Assembly: GCF_032362555.1 (NCBI RefSeq)
Contig: NC_083518.1
Location: forward strand, 3,608,501-3,672,500
Length of the DNA: 64,000 bases
Source of the DNA: Amyelois transitella
Taxonomy: Eukaryota; Arthropoda; Insecta; Lepidoptera; Pyralidae
Direction of reading: 5' to 3'
Positions 24,462 to 37,800 of the stretch are shown here, in pieces; within the stretch, counting starts at the first letter, position 1; every line of letters begins with the position of its first letter. The position numbers were made by a program, and so were the translations under genes. The notes beneath the pieces are model-generated. The model worked only from the letters and a program-made list of their open reading frames with translations, made no database searches and was not told the origin of the DNA.

Positions 24462-25045
24462 AATTACTTTTCACTTTGTTATTATGAAGGCTCGTTGATG
24501 TCTTTTATTCGTATGAAGAAAATATGAAAAAATATGCTTACGAAGCTAATCTTATCAAAATACACCATGTACCTAATAAGTTGATAGAAAATAAATTTGT
24601 AATTGATAAATAACAAACAAGTGAGTTTGGTCTTTTTTTTCTTTAATGATTAAATGAGACTTTTCCCGTAAATTCTATTTTTATGTTGCAATTCAAAAAA
24701 AAGGGAAAAGGAGTCAGTTAGTTATACTCGTATTTACCTCTAAAGATTAAGTCCAAGTTCATTCCAAACACAAATATAAATCCTTTCTCCATATAAATTA
24801 ATGTGGATTAATAAACACTAAGTTTCTCTTATCGTTATTTGTAAAGTAATCTGAATCCTAAGTAAACAATCATTCATTGTTTATGTATGGGTTTGAACTT
24901 TATATCCAAGGCCTAAATTAGCCTCAGGAGAGCCGAGGTTGTGGAGCGTGCATCTAATAATGACCATCCATAATACGTATATATTCCATATTACGTTTAA
25001 TTTAATAGTTGGTATGTTTCATAAATGGATTTTCGCATCTAATCT

Positions 25046-25192
25046 TACCTATGGATGTCGTAAAAGCGACTGAGGAAAAGGCAAGGCAAATAAACTTTTC
25101 TTGAAGGCGATGAGCTAGCAACCTGGCACGTAGCCTTTCAGTATTTTCAATACTGTTGGCTCTGTCTCCTCGTAAGGGATAAAGACGTAACT
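25046..25192 (+). repeat. internal and 3' fragment of family-A SINE
   Basis: TACCTATGGATGTCGTAAAA, GGCGATGAGCTAGCAACCTG, CCTTTCAGTATTTTCAATAC and TGTTGGCTCTGTCTCCTCGT. The head is missing. Confidence 0.6.
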
Positions 25193-25733
25193 TTTTTTGT
25201 GAATATGAATGAGATCTGATAGTGAATAAAATACATATGAGTACATGTCAGTGTCATCTGTTGAGTGTGTTTCTAGAAAAGTTTTATATTTACTTAGAAT
25301 AATTCTTAATTAGGTCTGTTCTAGTTCTCTAAATCTAGTTCTATTTAGAAAATTTTATCAAAAATATTTTTCTCAAACTAATACGAGTAATAAAAAGAGA
25401 AATATTTAGTTTATTTAAGTCTATAATTCTATATATAAACCTCAAATTATCATTATTTTCATTGTTACACAATCATGTTTTTATTTTACACCGTTAGAAC
25501 ATGTTAAAAAATATGCGTATTAGTAATAGGTGCGGAACTTCTAAAAGTCCTTTTCTAAAAAAAAAAAACTATTCAAAAGCGACCTGACTATTAATAAAGC
25601 CGTTATCATTTACAAATGAACCAATTAATCAACAAATACAACACTATTCAATGAACAAAACTGATTCGCAATGTATAGAGTATAAGGTTCCTACAACCTA
25701 AGTCTAGACTTGGTGGGCAACCTCAGGATCCTT

Positions 25734-25739
25734 TATAAG
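25734..25739 (+). promoter_or_regulatory. TATA box of the 25.8 kb gene
   Basis: TATAAG in CCTTTATAAGGCCGGCG, 63 bp before the ATG. It is GC-flanked and stands out from the AT-rich background. Confidence 0.75.
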
Positions 25740-25796
25740 GCCGGCGGGCGCAACGCAGGGATAGTGTTTCTTGTGAGCCCTACACGAATAAACAAC

Positions 25797-28391
25797 ATGA
25801 AGGCTGCTGTAAGTATTCTATTAATAAATTGTTAGTATTAAGGAAATGATATATTTACTTTTTGGTTAGATGTTAAGTTTGCTAATATGTGTTGGATAGA
25901 TTAAGCCTTATAATTTTTATCCAAATTTGTATTACCTTTTATATTATATTTCTTTATATATATTTATATGTTAAAATTGAATTATATAGTTGTTTTAACT
26001 CAGTTATTCTTTTAACGCAAAGTTTAGAAGAAACAGCAAGCTTTCAAAAGTTAAAAAATACATTATCTCAAAAATACATGGATCAATAGCAAAAGTATAA
26101 TAAAACATCGCCAATAAGTAGTTTATAAATTGATTACTAGCCAAAATCGATAAGAACACAGACTACACATATTCAAAAATTTTTATTTAAAAAGCAAATC
26201 TCTTAGATTTATCTCAATAAACAAACTTTTGAGGAATCAATACTGTATGATTATCCTAAAGCATTAATAATTTCATTTTAAAATGGATCAAAACCTACAA
26301 TAACCTACAATAAAATTTACCCTAAAACCTTCATCATATAGCTTAATCCATATAGTCTCTACTAGATCTTTTATCAATAACACCGCTATCAGTCACGAAT
26401 GTACCCGCCCGGCTCCGCCTGCAGTCACGTTATCACGTTGTCTATTTGTAAAGAGCAACATACAGAAATTTTGTAAACTACCGTATCCTTCTGCACTTAG
26501 ATACCCGAATCGTCTGGCTACACTATCTCATACTACTAAATTGTTTCAAGCGAATAGTTACAATATGGCAATAAAACTTTATAACCATCTGCCAGAAAGT
26601 TTGAAATCCCTGCCATTGACAAAGTTTAAAAAACAGCTTCATACATTGTTGGTCACTAACTGCTTTTATAATATTAATGAATTTCTTGCATTTAAATTTT
26701 GACTATGACATACAGCGCCCTCAAAAATTAAAAAATCAAAAATTAAAAGATCATTTCATCAATTGACATTATTACATATTTAAAATTTCAGTAATAATTT
26801 CTATGTTTATATTATTTATTTGTTCAAAATTCTGCATGTAACTAACGTAAAATTAATTGTAAATAATTAAATTGAATATTTGCATGCCAACTGTTGGCGC
26901 AACACGCCTGTACAACTTATATAGACAAACTCTTGTCGCAATATGTAACCTATATTTACCGTGTTTGCCTGCAAATAAATTTATTCATTCATTCATTCAT
27001 TCACGACACAAACAGACGAACATTTATATATTCAAACATTCGTACAATCACCCCTCGAATTTCGAAAATACTCGTATAATAACTTTCAAATTGGAATAAA
27101 CATCCTTTTCATGTGAATTCGACTTACGTTATCGACCCTGTTTACATATAACAGGGTTAATAATAGAATTATAAAAGCTTTTAAAAATATTTTCTCCGTT
27201 TGAACCCGCTTGAAATGTATGTAGGTTATTTCATAAAACTTATGTTACTGTATTTTCATTCTGTAAGTACCAAATCACCTCATCGTGCCTTTTTCTTTGA
27301 ATGCTTAAGGTATTTTGATACAATTTTCACCGGTATCTAATAAGCAAGAGGTTTTTGAGCAATATTTTCATATAAACCACAAAAACCGCGGGGACATTTA
27401 AAGGTTTTAAAATGAAAAGTCACGTACAAGTATTTACACTTTATAGCTACAACATTAACTAATTTATTCAAAGGGCTTTATAAAAATTGGCTCCTTTAAA
27501 TATAAATAACTAGTAAAGTTGAAATTAACTCGTAATAAAAACAGTAATAGTAAAAAATAGTAATAATGTTCTTCATATAATAACATACTTACTACAAGAT
27601 ATACAAGTACATACGTAAGAAGATAATACAACAAGCCGGTATGGTCTATTTGCAATCCGCCCCAATTCCGAATTCTATTAACAAGTCAACGTTAAAAGTT
27701 CAATGCAACACTATCTAATAAGTTGCAGACTATGAGAAACTGTATAGTTATTGTAACTCCACGTAACAATTACAAATCTATAAAGAGCAAACACTTAACC
27801 ACTTTTCCTTAAAGCGTGATCAATTTAGAACAACCATCATAAACATGATGGCTGTTTCATGGGAAAAGAACAATTAAGTGTGGGATGCCCTACATTTTTG
27901 CTTTGATGCTTATGCTTATTGGGAAAAGTTGTAAAGTAGTTTTGACTTAATCTACCTTTAATGAACTGAACTGGAGAGGTTACAAAAATGTACGACATAC
28001 GTACAAGATAGGATAATTCATTCGCTTGTATATTAAAAATATTTATTTTGTCCAGCTTTGCGTTCTGCTGCTGGCAACGGCCGTCTTCGGCGCCGAAGAG
28101 AAGAAGACAGAGAAACGGGGGGTACTCGGGCTTGGCTACGGGGTTGGCGCTGCGCCCCTCGTCTCCCACGGCTACTACGGGCACGGCCTGGGCCTCTACA
28201 ACCACGGGGTGGGCCTCTCGGGCTACGGCCTCGGACACGGGATCTACGGAGGAGGCCTCTACGGAGGGGGACTCTACGGACATGGACTCCTTGGACACGG
28301 ACTCGTCGGACACGCAGCCCCCATCTCCGCCCCCCTCCTCAGCCATAGCTACTCCTCCCCCCTTCTTGGGCTCGGCCATGGCTGGCATTGA
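25797..28391 (+). CDS. secreted Gly/His/Leu-rich cuticle-type protein
   Basis: Two exons: 25797-25808 (MKAA, donor GTAAGT) and 28056-28391 (acceptor TTTTGTCCAG), phase 0, intron 2247 bp, 115 aa. The joined N-terminus MKAALCVLLLATAVFGAE is a standard signal peptide and is followed by EKKTEKRG, a dibasic-Gly site shared with neighbouring genes. The mature chain is built of short GHGL, GYGL, YGGGL and LLGHGL units and ends GLGHGWH. It is extremely GC-rich for this locus. Probably a glycine-rich cuticular protein; no chitin-binding domain is seen. The intron carries a LINE 3' end (26440-27003) in the same orientation. Confidence 0.85.
26440..27003 (+). mobile_element. LINE 3' end (CR1/jockey-like)
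   Basis: From about 26440 to the stop at 26700-26702 the plus strand reads as the C-terminus of a non-LTR reverse-transcriptase ORF: PYPSALRYPNRLATL, AIKLYNHLPESLKSLP, KFKKQLHTLL, then CFYNINEFLAFKF and stop. This is a pattern I associate with CR1/jockey-group ORF2 ends. A 3' UTR of about 280 bp follows and ends in ATTC tandem repeats. It is 5'-truncated; most of the element is missing. It sits in the intron of the 25.8 kb gene. Confidence 0.7.
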
Positions 28392-29428
28392 GTCTCATAA
28401 TACAACTTCCTTAGTGCCAAATTAGTAAGTTGCATTGGTGGCTATTTTCTAAAATATACGTTTTAATTAATCGCTCGTTTCCTTTTTCCTTAAATCTAGA
28501 TTGTGGAAATGTACCGATTTGGAAGGCTGCGCGTTAAAAGTTCACTCGTGTCGCAAGCGGATACTGAGTACATTTACTCCTAGCACCGGATGTTGCGAAA
28601 ATTTGATCTGTGGATATTTCGAAACTGTCAACACTGTAGAAAAATATTATTAGGTGTTAATATAAGTATTAATGTGAATTTTCTAAAATAACACGCTTTT
28701 TCAATATAGGCGTAGCGAAATATCATTCCAAGTGGGAAAGTGGTATAATTTGTTTTAATAAGTTTTGCTTTAATATTTTTTATTCGATTTCCGCTTATTA
28801 TAGGCATAAAAAATCTTTGAAATTTTAAACGTTACCTTATTTTTACTCTGAATTATTGTTAAGAGAATTGTAAGAAAAGAGGGCATAACAGTGAGGCACA
28901 ATGATAGAACAGCTAAACATACTGTTCACAATATTAAAATTCATATTTCGCTTTGATTACACTCCATTTGGCGAAATATTGACATGTTATAATTTGTTTC
29001 AAAGTAACACCCACGTTATTGGTAATTTAAAAAAAACTGGTGATTAACGCAATTTACCGCACTTCGAAATACTAGTATGCCGGGCGCCCATACAAGGAAC
29101 GTATCATGGTATGTGGCATGCAAAATAAACTTCTTTCTAAATGTGTAAATAGGTTGATGCTCTTTTTACATAATTTCTGAAGAATGATTACGATTTTAAA
29201 TGTCGGGAGAAAGAGGGTGCAAGGAACACGCAAAAATGAGAATAAATAAAAAAATTGTATGGTCATGAAATAGTAAATTAAAAATAATTAACAAAGATGA
29301 TGACAATCAAAGATAGAACAATAAAGCAAACTTATAATTACCTTACAATATAATAAATCAAACAAAATAATCGTATCGATTTCAGTTGGTCTGTGGTTTT
29401 AATGGTAATCCAATATTTAACTTTTCCC

Positions 29429-29480
29429 TTTGAAATGCTATCCTGTCGGATGAAGTTACTCTAAGAGATAGCATTTCAAA
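29429..29480. repeat. inverted repeat, 14-bp perfect arms
   Basis: TTTGAAATGCTATC at 29429-29442 pairs with its complement at 29467-29480 across 24 nt. Possibly the core of a tiny MITE. Confidence 0.7.
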
Positions 29481-29846
29481 TAGATAACCAATTTATTAAC
29501 ACAAAAAATCAAAAAATACGAAAACATCTAAAATTACGAATTCACAATAAATGATAAAAAAATGAAAAGTCAAAATCAAAAGTCTAAACCATTTTTTAGC
29601 ATAACTATAAAATATGACTTATAAAACTCCTTGTATGTAATAACTGCTGTTCTTTTACAGACAGTAGGGCAGTATGTAAAGACTTCAAGGTAGGGTAAAA
29701 GAAACTTGTATTTTTATGCGGTGAAAACATTTAAAGATTTGATGCTAAGGTAAGTAATTTTATGAAAGCAACTTGGTTTAGAGGTATCAATTAAAATAGG
29801 CAACTAGCTTTGTTGTTGTTTGTTTGAGCAGTCCTCTCCCCGCAGC

Positions 29847-29962
29847 ATGGCACGTGCGATGCTGTTTTTGTCGCGCGAAAAACTATCGCTGTTTCGCTTT
29901 TTACAATGACGTGAAACGGGACAGCGAGAGTATTTCACGCGATTAAAAAGGCGTCGGGCATC
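29847..29962. mobile_element. snap-back MITE, copy 1
   Basis: About 116 bp, GC-richer than its surroundings: ATGGCACGTGCGATGCTGTT, GTCGCGCGAAAAACTATCGC, AATGACGTGAAACGGGACAG. It aligns nearly end to end with 61154-61271. In that copy the two ends are reverse complementary, which identifies the family as a foldback element. Confidence 0.65.
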
Positions 29963-32324
29963 CAATGCTACGGGGGCTGGTTCTAGTCCTCTTTTGGTTT
30001 CTAATTATCTTTAAGTAGATATTATTCATTGCTGCCTCAATTTTTATGCTTAGTTTTGTTATCTCCAAAATTATAGTGTGATGAGAACAATATATTATAT
30101 CTTGTTGCTAGGTAAAAGAGTCTTGTGATTATTGGCTCTGTCTTCCTCGTAAGATATAAACACGTGATATGTTTATGTACATAAAGGTATTGAATGTGTA
30201 TTATTTTGGCAATTTCCCGATTTTTGCAACCTGTCACAAAAAACCAGGTCTATAAACCTCTAACCGTGCCTAGCTGGGCTGCTTGTATTGCAAAACGTTG
30301 ACACATGTTACTTAGATTTCTAATCTGTGGCAATTGCCAGTCCTTGTAGGTCATAATTAGCTAAACGAAGTGAGAAAAAATCTTCTTATAGACTTTCTGC
30401 ACTTAAACAACACAACTTCCTACATTACTCACGAACATAAACACATGTCACGTCTTTATTACGTTTACACACATTGACATGTAGCTATCCCCATTCTCTT
30501 GAATGATGTTCGGGATATTAAGCAGCATACACTGTGTTTTCCCTTCGCCTCCTGACCAGCATAGAAGGTGCAGACATCCTTAACTAATATTCAATGAAGA
30601 ACCGCGGGAAATAGAGCTAGTAATAATAAGAAGGTTACTTTATTATTTATCATCAAAGTTTAGGCGGCTTAACAAATAACTGTTAAATGAATATGCATTG
30701 AATTTATAAATTACTCATAAAATTTGATATTTTTTATCAATATTGAAAAAATTATGATAAATATGGACCTTCACACCAATAAAAAAGATGAATAAATTGT
30801 TAACCTATTAATAAACAACAACAAAAATTACTGAAGTATTTATGAACCAATCTATCTTTATAATCTTCCTAGCCCTAGCTTAGGGGTTCACTCTGTGGCG
30901 ACGCTCCTAAATTGGATAAATCAGGAATGAAAGCGACTCCCGCGCACTTGATCAGCGCAACTTTGCAGGTAAACTCAATAAACCAAATTTATTTATGGCT
31001 ACACATTCAATTGTGTCAATGTGCCGGTATCCTCATTATGTTTTCCCTCACCGTAACAGCTCATCGATTAGGAATCAAACTATTGTACATAACTCAAAAA
31101 AGAGTTATCTAATATACATGGCAGCGGTAGGAAATAGAAAAAAAAATCTTGAGTTATCTATATGTATATAAATTATTTACAAAAAAAAATGTGCATTTTA
31201 TAAAACCTAATTATAAATAAGTCTTATAAGACACTGATCGGTATTACGAAATTCACAACCTTAATATGAAGCTATAGAGTGTGAGGGCTAAGGGCAAGCA
31301 TTGTTGATGTGAAGCAGGTGGGAAGGTCACCGCTTGACATTATAACTAGAGGCCGGTAACCTTTCGAGACCGTTCCAGAGTAGACGGGAACCGATTGTTC
31401 TAAAGCTAATTCTGAGGTCGTTTTAAATACTCATGTTCTAAGACAATCTTGCATGCGAATACTCGTGTTTTGAAATTATTAAATTCAATGTACAGATTTT
31501 TTTTTGCAAAGGTTTAGTTTGGCTTTATTGCAACTAATCAATATAATTCCGAAAAGAGTTATTTATATTGGATTCGACCATGTTGATAGAACGCACCTAT
31601 TTTGAGTCAATAACCTTTCAACCACCGTCGCTGTCTTAAGCAAGTTTACCTACTTTAAAACAAACATCAAAATCAAACAAAACGCCCACCAAAAAAGGGA
31701 ATGCCAAAATTTGTATGACGCTTTGCGTGAGATCTAAGTAGTTCACGCATAATAATCAAGTGATTAGTATTCAGATCAGATTTGTTGTCCAAACTTCTTC
31801 TATGATGCGTTTTTTAAGTCCGTTTTGGAATACGAGTACTTGTCCAAATATCAATATCTAAGACTTAGTGCAGTGTTTTGTACTGTTTAAAGTAGCAGGC
31901 GTTTTGTTGATGATGCATTTTGTTATGTTATAAACGTGCATTATGGGGTTGGACCGGCAAATTGTAACAATCTGAAGCTCAATTCCACCATACCCCATAA
32001 ACGTGTTAATTGTAGCTTTGTGGCAATTAACTCCATCTACTTCGAAAGGGATGTTTGCCTATATAAATACCAAAGTTGCCTATATATTTGTAATCTGTTT
32101 GTATAATAATCTCTTCACGTTCTTACATAAAACAATGTTCATGATTTTCAGCCCCATAGGTACTTTGTTGCAAGATTCAAGCCGTATAAATTTATGCAGA
32201 TTAAAATTAGAACAATTAAAATACAATTTGTTCTGTGGATGTAATACTTTATGTTGTTATTAATTTGGAAATTCAGGAGCATTTACAAAAAAATTCTAAG
32301 ACAAATTTTGTATAAGTTACTGAT

Positions 32325-32450
32325 ACATACATACATAAAATCACGCCTTATCCCCGTAGGGGTAGGCAGAGACTGCATCTTTCCACTTGCCACGATCTCT
32401 GCATACTTCCTTCGCTTCATCTCCATTCATAACTCTTTTCATGCTAGTTA
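32325..32450 (-). mobile_element. LINE 3'-end fragment (antisense)
   Basis: CATACATACATAAAATCACG, CCCCGTAGGGGTAGGCAGAG, TTCCACTTGCCACGATCTCT and TACTTCCTTCGCTTCATCTC. It is the reverse complement of the 10470-10600 family. Confidence 0.5.
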
Positions 32451-32878
32451 TTGCTATTGTATTTTTAATTGCTGATAATTTTTAAAAAAATTAATCGTGA
32501 AAGTAAATTATGAATCTTCTGATCTTGTAATACAAAATTAACTCCAATATCCTTAATTCATCCTGTGCAAATGTTTAAGTCGGTACGCGGTTTATTAATT
32601 AACCATCATTAAACTTATCGAAACATACTCCAAATTTGATTGATTTTGCAAACCTAGAGTGGGTCACCATTTCTGACATTTCTCGGATAATGTCATAAAA
32701 AAACCAGATCAAGTACCACGTTGATCTATCAACTTAACATTGAAATTTGAATATCAAGTGTGAATTTCGTCACTAACCAGCGGGTGAGCCGGTGGTGGTC
32801 CCACGAAGGAGGTACTGCCTCCCGAGGGCCGAAGTTACGAAATCATCGCTCGTCTCCGAATTAATTGCCCTTAGTTCG

Positions 32879-32885
32879 TATAAAT
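32879..32885 (+). promoter_or_regulatory. TATA box of the 32.9 kb gene
   Basis: TATAAAT, 76 bp before the ATG. Confidence 0.7.
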
Positions 32886-32954
32886 GTGTCCTAAACCAAT
32901 GATCTGATATCAAATTGGAAACACCGCGGACGAAGACAACTTCCTTTAGTCAAC

Positions 32955-34694
32955 ATGAAAGTTTTTGTAAGTTTTTTTTTATTTTTTGATAATTATAATC
33001 GATATGTGAATTAATTTTGGATTATAAATGACAACGATATTGAAAGCGTCGTAGGTACTGTCATAACTTTTAAATCGGTTCATAGAAATATTTTAATTTA
33101 AGGAGCATGGGAAAGCTAAGGTATGTCTTAATATATTTAAAGAAAAGGCAGTAAGCGTGCCCAGGAGGATGCACTAGGGATTAACGACAAGAGAAAGAAA
33201 AAGTTTTTATAAAAGAATAACTCTAGAATCTTTTTCAAAATGCTTTTAATATGCTCTGCCTCTTTGATAATGGATTTTCCTTTTTATTTTGGTTGACTGA
33301 AATAAAACACGAGGGATAAGTCCGCCATTGTACCCATATTTGTTAAAACCAAATGGAACCTTTTTTTATGTGCTAAAGAGTTTACTGACAAACAACACCT
33401 TTGAATTACATGAATTTAGTAGTTTAATTTAATTATGATATATACGATTCTCGGGTGGTAAATAAAAGCTCCTAGCCGACTATGAAAGATGATTTCTTCA
33501 AGCCGCATCTAGTAGAAATCTAGGTAAGGGGCTCAAACCAATACATTTTGCGGACACAAACCTTTATTAAATTTTACTACACTGAATAACGATGCATTGT
33601 GACGCCAATAGTAGTACTATTCGCGTGTACAATAATGCCAATAAACTTGTATAATTTTGTGCAATTGAATTATCATATAATGAACATTGTATGTGTATGG
33701 CATGTCTAAGCCACTGAAGAAAAGACCGATCCCGTAGCGAATTTTCTTAGTTGTGTGTTAGATTAATTGTAACTTACATATACATATAATCATGTCCACA
33801 AACCCTGTGGGTAGACGGAGCCAGCAGTCTCGAAAATACCAATTGGATACGTTCAGCTGTGCAGTTAATTTTAACTTACGTATGTGTAATTTATCTGGAA
33901 AACTTACCGAAAAATAAATCTAATAACTAGCAGCGAGCATGGCCTCCTAGGTTATTATTATTATTTATTTTAATTTTATATTTTCTCTACCAGATGCAAA
34001 TATGTGTAGGTATCGAAGTTAAATATATAAAAAATTTTACTTCAGCAAAAATTTATTCCAAATAACATGTTATTTCTTTTTCCAGATTTGTGTGGTTGTC
34101 CTGGCCGCGGTCGCCCTTGCCGAGAAATCCAGGGAAAAGCGCGGCATTTACGGCGAGCCCGGCGGTCTCCTCTCCCCGGCGCTCCACTCAGCTCCCCTGG
34201 CGCACTCGCACTCCCTCCCTGCCAGTCTACTAGCTCCCCACTCCCTCCATGACCATCTCCCACATTACCATGCCCCAGCTCTGACTTCCAGTCTCCACGC
34301 CCCTGTATTAAGCTCTAGTGTCCACCATGCCCCAGTTTTGAGCTCAAGCTACCACCATACCCCAGTTCTAAGCTCCAGCTATCATCATGCCCCAGTTCTA
34401 AGCTCCAGCTATCATCATGCCCCAGTTCTCAGCTCCAGCCATCACCATCACGCCCCATTAGCCAGCTACCATGCCCCTGCTGTAAGCTCTTTCCACGCGC
34501 CATTAGTCAGCTCGAGCCTTCACCACGCCCCTCTTGTAAGCCATCATGCTCCAGTCCTAAGCTCCAGCTATCACCATCACGCCCCGGTTCTGAGCTCTGT
34601 GCACCACCATGAGCCCCTCCTGAGCTCGCATTCCCACGTGCATGTCGCCCCCGTCGTCCGCTACTCCGCACCTAGATACGCCTCCGGCTGGTAA
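32955..34694 (+). CDS. secreted His/Ser/Ala-rich cuticle-type protein
   Basis: Two exons: 32955-32966 (MKVF, donor GTAAGT) and 34086-34694 (acceptor TTTTTCCAG), phase 0, intron 1119 bp, 206 aa. The signal peptide MKVFICVVVLAAVALA is followed by EKSREKRG, the same dibasic-Gly site as in its neighbours. After a Leu/Ser/Pro/His region, about ten units of the type YHHAPVLSSS follow (about 34290-34620); several are nearly identical in DNA, so the array is young. The chain ends RYSAPRYASGW. It resembles low-complexity cuticular proteins; no Rebers-Riddiford motif. The intron holds an antisense SINE fragment at 33778-33865. Confidence 0.85.
33778..33865 (-). repeat. 3' fragment of family-A SINE (antisense), intronic
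   Basis: CCTGTGGGTAGACGGAGCCA and GCAGTCTCGAAAATACCAAT match the reverse complement of the family's 3' third. Confidence 0.5.
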
Positions 34695-34813
34695 AAATGT
34701 AATCCGCCTATTTTCTAGACCAAATATACACTAGTGAAGTTTTATTTTTATTTTCATTTAATTTTTCTACTAAATATTAGTTGTAATATAAGGTAGTATG
34801 TGATCAATAGAAG

Positions 34814-34819
34814 AATAAA
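34814..34819 (+). terminator. polyadenylation signal of the 32.9 kb gene
   Basis: AATAAA about 120 bp after the stop codon. Confidence 0.55.
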
Positions 34820-34849
34820 CATACTAGGTCCAGGTGATTCTAAAAAAGA

Positions 34850-37800
34850 TGATTTTCTACCTGGACTCGGCCGGGAATCGCCCCCAGAACCTTAGGCTTA
34901 AAATTCAGAACATTTTTACCTTAACATTAGCCTTATTAACCTATTCTGTTAACCTTACAAAGTAAACTAACAATTTGAACTAAAATTTTTAACTGAACAC
35001 GTTTTTTAAAAACTCATTCGCAGTAAATAAACCTATTTATGACATTTAAGCGCTAGATATTACGAAAGCAGTCTCGCAGTTTGAAAGTTGAACTATTAAT
35101 ATGGCTTCTTTAATGTAACCTTCGTATAATGTTCAAAAACAAGTCATAAATACAATTGTAGGCTGGTTTTGCGACCTTGCTCTGTGCACAGAATCCTTGT
35201 ATCATCGTTGTTCATAAAGTATAACATTATAATACCATAATTTACAATGCAAAATAATATTTGATTGCGAAAGAGCCAAATGACATAGTTAGTAATGGCC
35301 ATCGACCGATATCGAGTATTAATCGTTACATATTTTAATTTATAATATTCGGTCGAGGTTCTAAGATGCGCCTAATAGAGGCCGACACCTGATTATAATA
35401 ATCTTCAAAATAACTAATGTTTAATAGCCTGTTTACACATTATTGAATTGAATTTAAGACGTTTAATATAAATTTGGGAGATGGTTTTTTTTAGTATAGT
35501 CAATTATAGAAGGATCTTTATGTCTTTGGATATAGTGCACTCTACTAAAGTAACACACTCTCGGCTGATTTCGTATATTTTATAACTTATAGACTGGAAT
35601 AGTTCATTATAGCAATGAAAATAAGCCGGGTATTGAACTTAAGTATAGCGAAAACAGTAGGTAATAAACTAACACAAAGAAGGAAAAAAAATTATAATAA
35701 CATGTTTTTGAAAAACAAAAATTATAACCAGCTAATTAATAATATGAAATCCTTATTCATTAGAAACCCATATGTAACACAAATAATTTTCACCTGTTTA
35801 ACTCCAGAAAGAACATTACCTGGACAACCGCGAGGAGGAACATTGGTAATTATTATTAACAGTCAGGTCAAGTCGTCCTAATTTCAAGTCGCAGGTTTAC
35901 AGGTTTCTTTTGAGTCGCGAGGGTATTTATTACCTTTATCCCCTTTCACTCATTTCAGTAATCGTTGCACCTATTTAATATTATTGTTTATTTATTGTAA
36001 TTTTTATGTAAATTTATTATAATGATTTTAGTTTGTATTTTGTGTAGGTATTAATACATTTATTTATTTAGTTTGACCCAACATAAAGTTCTCTGTCAAC
36101 CTCGCAATGGTTGACCGGTAGATAATGCTTCCAGCATTAAGTCCGCCAATTGTGCTATACATTTGTATTTTATACAAAACAGTTAAAAAAAATTAATAAG
36201 TTATAATTAATTCTCATGAAATGTCACTGAAAGACTAAGAGATCAAAGATTTATTGCAAATTCGCACGAGTAATGTGATACAAAAGTATGCAGTGGCGGC
36301 AAGTGTGGAGCAAGTGATATTAGGTATCAATTGCAAAGCTTCATCTTTGCGCAACTACCAATAAAATATCAGGTTTATGCGCATAGGCACATTGCATACT
36401 TGTCAATCATCATCTATGCACATATTTAAATACTATTTATTAATAATACAGAAGCGATAAACGTAGCTTTTATTTCTTAATGAACTTGTTGACATTTATT
36501 TTATACAGTCTTATAAAATTAGCTTTTTCTTGCAAAAATGACCGGGCGATACAAATAAAGCAAAAAAATTTATTTATTAAAACCAAATAATAATTAAAAG
36601 TGTTACTAATGTTATAACTGACGCTTATCCTAGGTTTGAGTTTAAAAAAATTCTTCATTTGACGTTAAATTATTAAAAAATAGTGTCGATCCTCTTTGTT
36701 ATCTTTCAGAACCTAATAAAATCGGAGTAGTTAGAGACATAGGTACATTAACTGGTGCATAGGATCACCATATTATGATAGCGTCTAGCTACGAAATCAT
36801 CGGGTAAAAGCTAGTATTTTTTATAAAACGTGATTAAAATTTTACAAATTTTTTTTGTAGACTTTTCTCAGAAGATACCTTAGCTACCTCCCATACCTAC
36901 ATAAATTAACGCGAGTTTGCACAGCTATCATCTGATCCCACTGTACAACCAGTGGGGACTTAAAAATAGTTCGTGTGTATGATGTACATATGTATCATAG
37001 AATGAATAATAGTGTCTATTGTTTAAGTTTAAATGTATAAAGATATGTTATATCAACTTATCTATCTAATTTTATTAAATTAATTCCAAAGTCACATGCA
37101 TCCATTCGTAAACTATGCGTGGGATGTTTCCGCCAACATTTCCATACAAAAGAAAAATACATTCAGTTCCGTAGCATGTCCATGAATTACTGTTGGCAAC
37201 ACCAACATTTTCGTTTAAATAAAGATTGAATTTTTGTTTATTGTTAATTGTCTGTTGGCCGAATGTCTCATGGAAGTAGTAAATGGTATTAAGAGAACTT
37301 GTTTTGTGTGCTTTTAAGAAATACATTATATTAATTAAACTATCTAAAAACTATCTAAAAACAAGTATTTTAAGCTCTTTTAAATTTGATAGTATTTTTA
37401 ACAAGATATTGTTAAATTGTCTTAATCCATACTAACATTATAAATACGAAAGTAAGTTTGTTTATTGGTTTGTTACGCTTTCAAGGTTAGTTTTTTATAC
37501 GAGTAGCAATCCATGAAATTTTGCATGCATAAAATGTGGAGTTAAAAAGACATAGAATACAAGGACGGAGCCGTAGGAGAAAGCTAGTATATGATAAATA
37601 AATTAAATTAAATTGAAAGACTGGAACAGCGCCTCTGACAAAATTATCATATTGCCTATTTTCTGTTTGAAGCCCCTCAGTGTTGTATTCTGTTATATGT
37701 GGTGACTCTTCTCTCACCAATCAAGACACACACAGCTCTTAAAAAAATACAGCACAAAAATTATAGGTACCATAGACATCGGAATGTTAATATTATAATA

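Larger units (their letters stand above)
21420..25720. other. intergenic, repeats only
   Basis: No supported gene. It holds a family-A SINE (21941), a Helitron-like element (22926), SINE fragments (23850, 24404, 25046), and AT-rich sequence with no recognisable signal between them. Confidence 0.55.
28400..32870. other. intergenic, repeats only
   Basis: No supported gene. Contents: a 14-bp-arm inverted repeat (29429-29480), a snap-back MITE (29847), a small antisense-type SINE fragment near 30110-30180, a LINE-like fragment (32325-32450), and otherwise AT-rich sequence. Confidence 0.5.

Noticed and set aside
30912-30968. Possible first exon (MKATPAHLISATLQ then GTAAAC) near a TATAAT-like sequence
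   Set aside because: The peptide is not a signal sequence, and no downstream exon with compatible phase is apparent.
35615-35881. Plus-strand ORF of 88 codons
   Set aside because: Lys/Asn/Ile-rich composition expected of AT-rich non-coding DNA; no promoter, signal peptide or splice site fits.
37075-37326. Minus-strand ORF of 83 codons with mixed composition
   Set aside because: It looks somewhat protein-like, but I recognise no family and see no start context or partner exons; it may be decayed mobile-element coding sequence.
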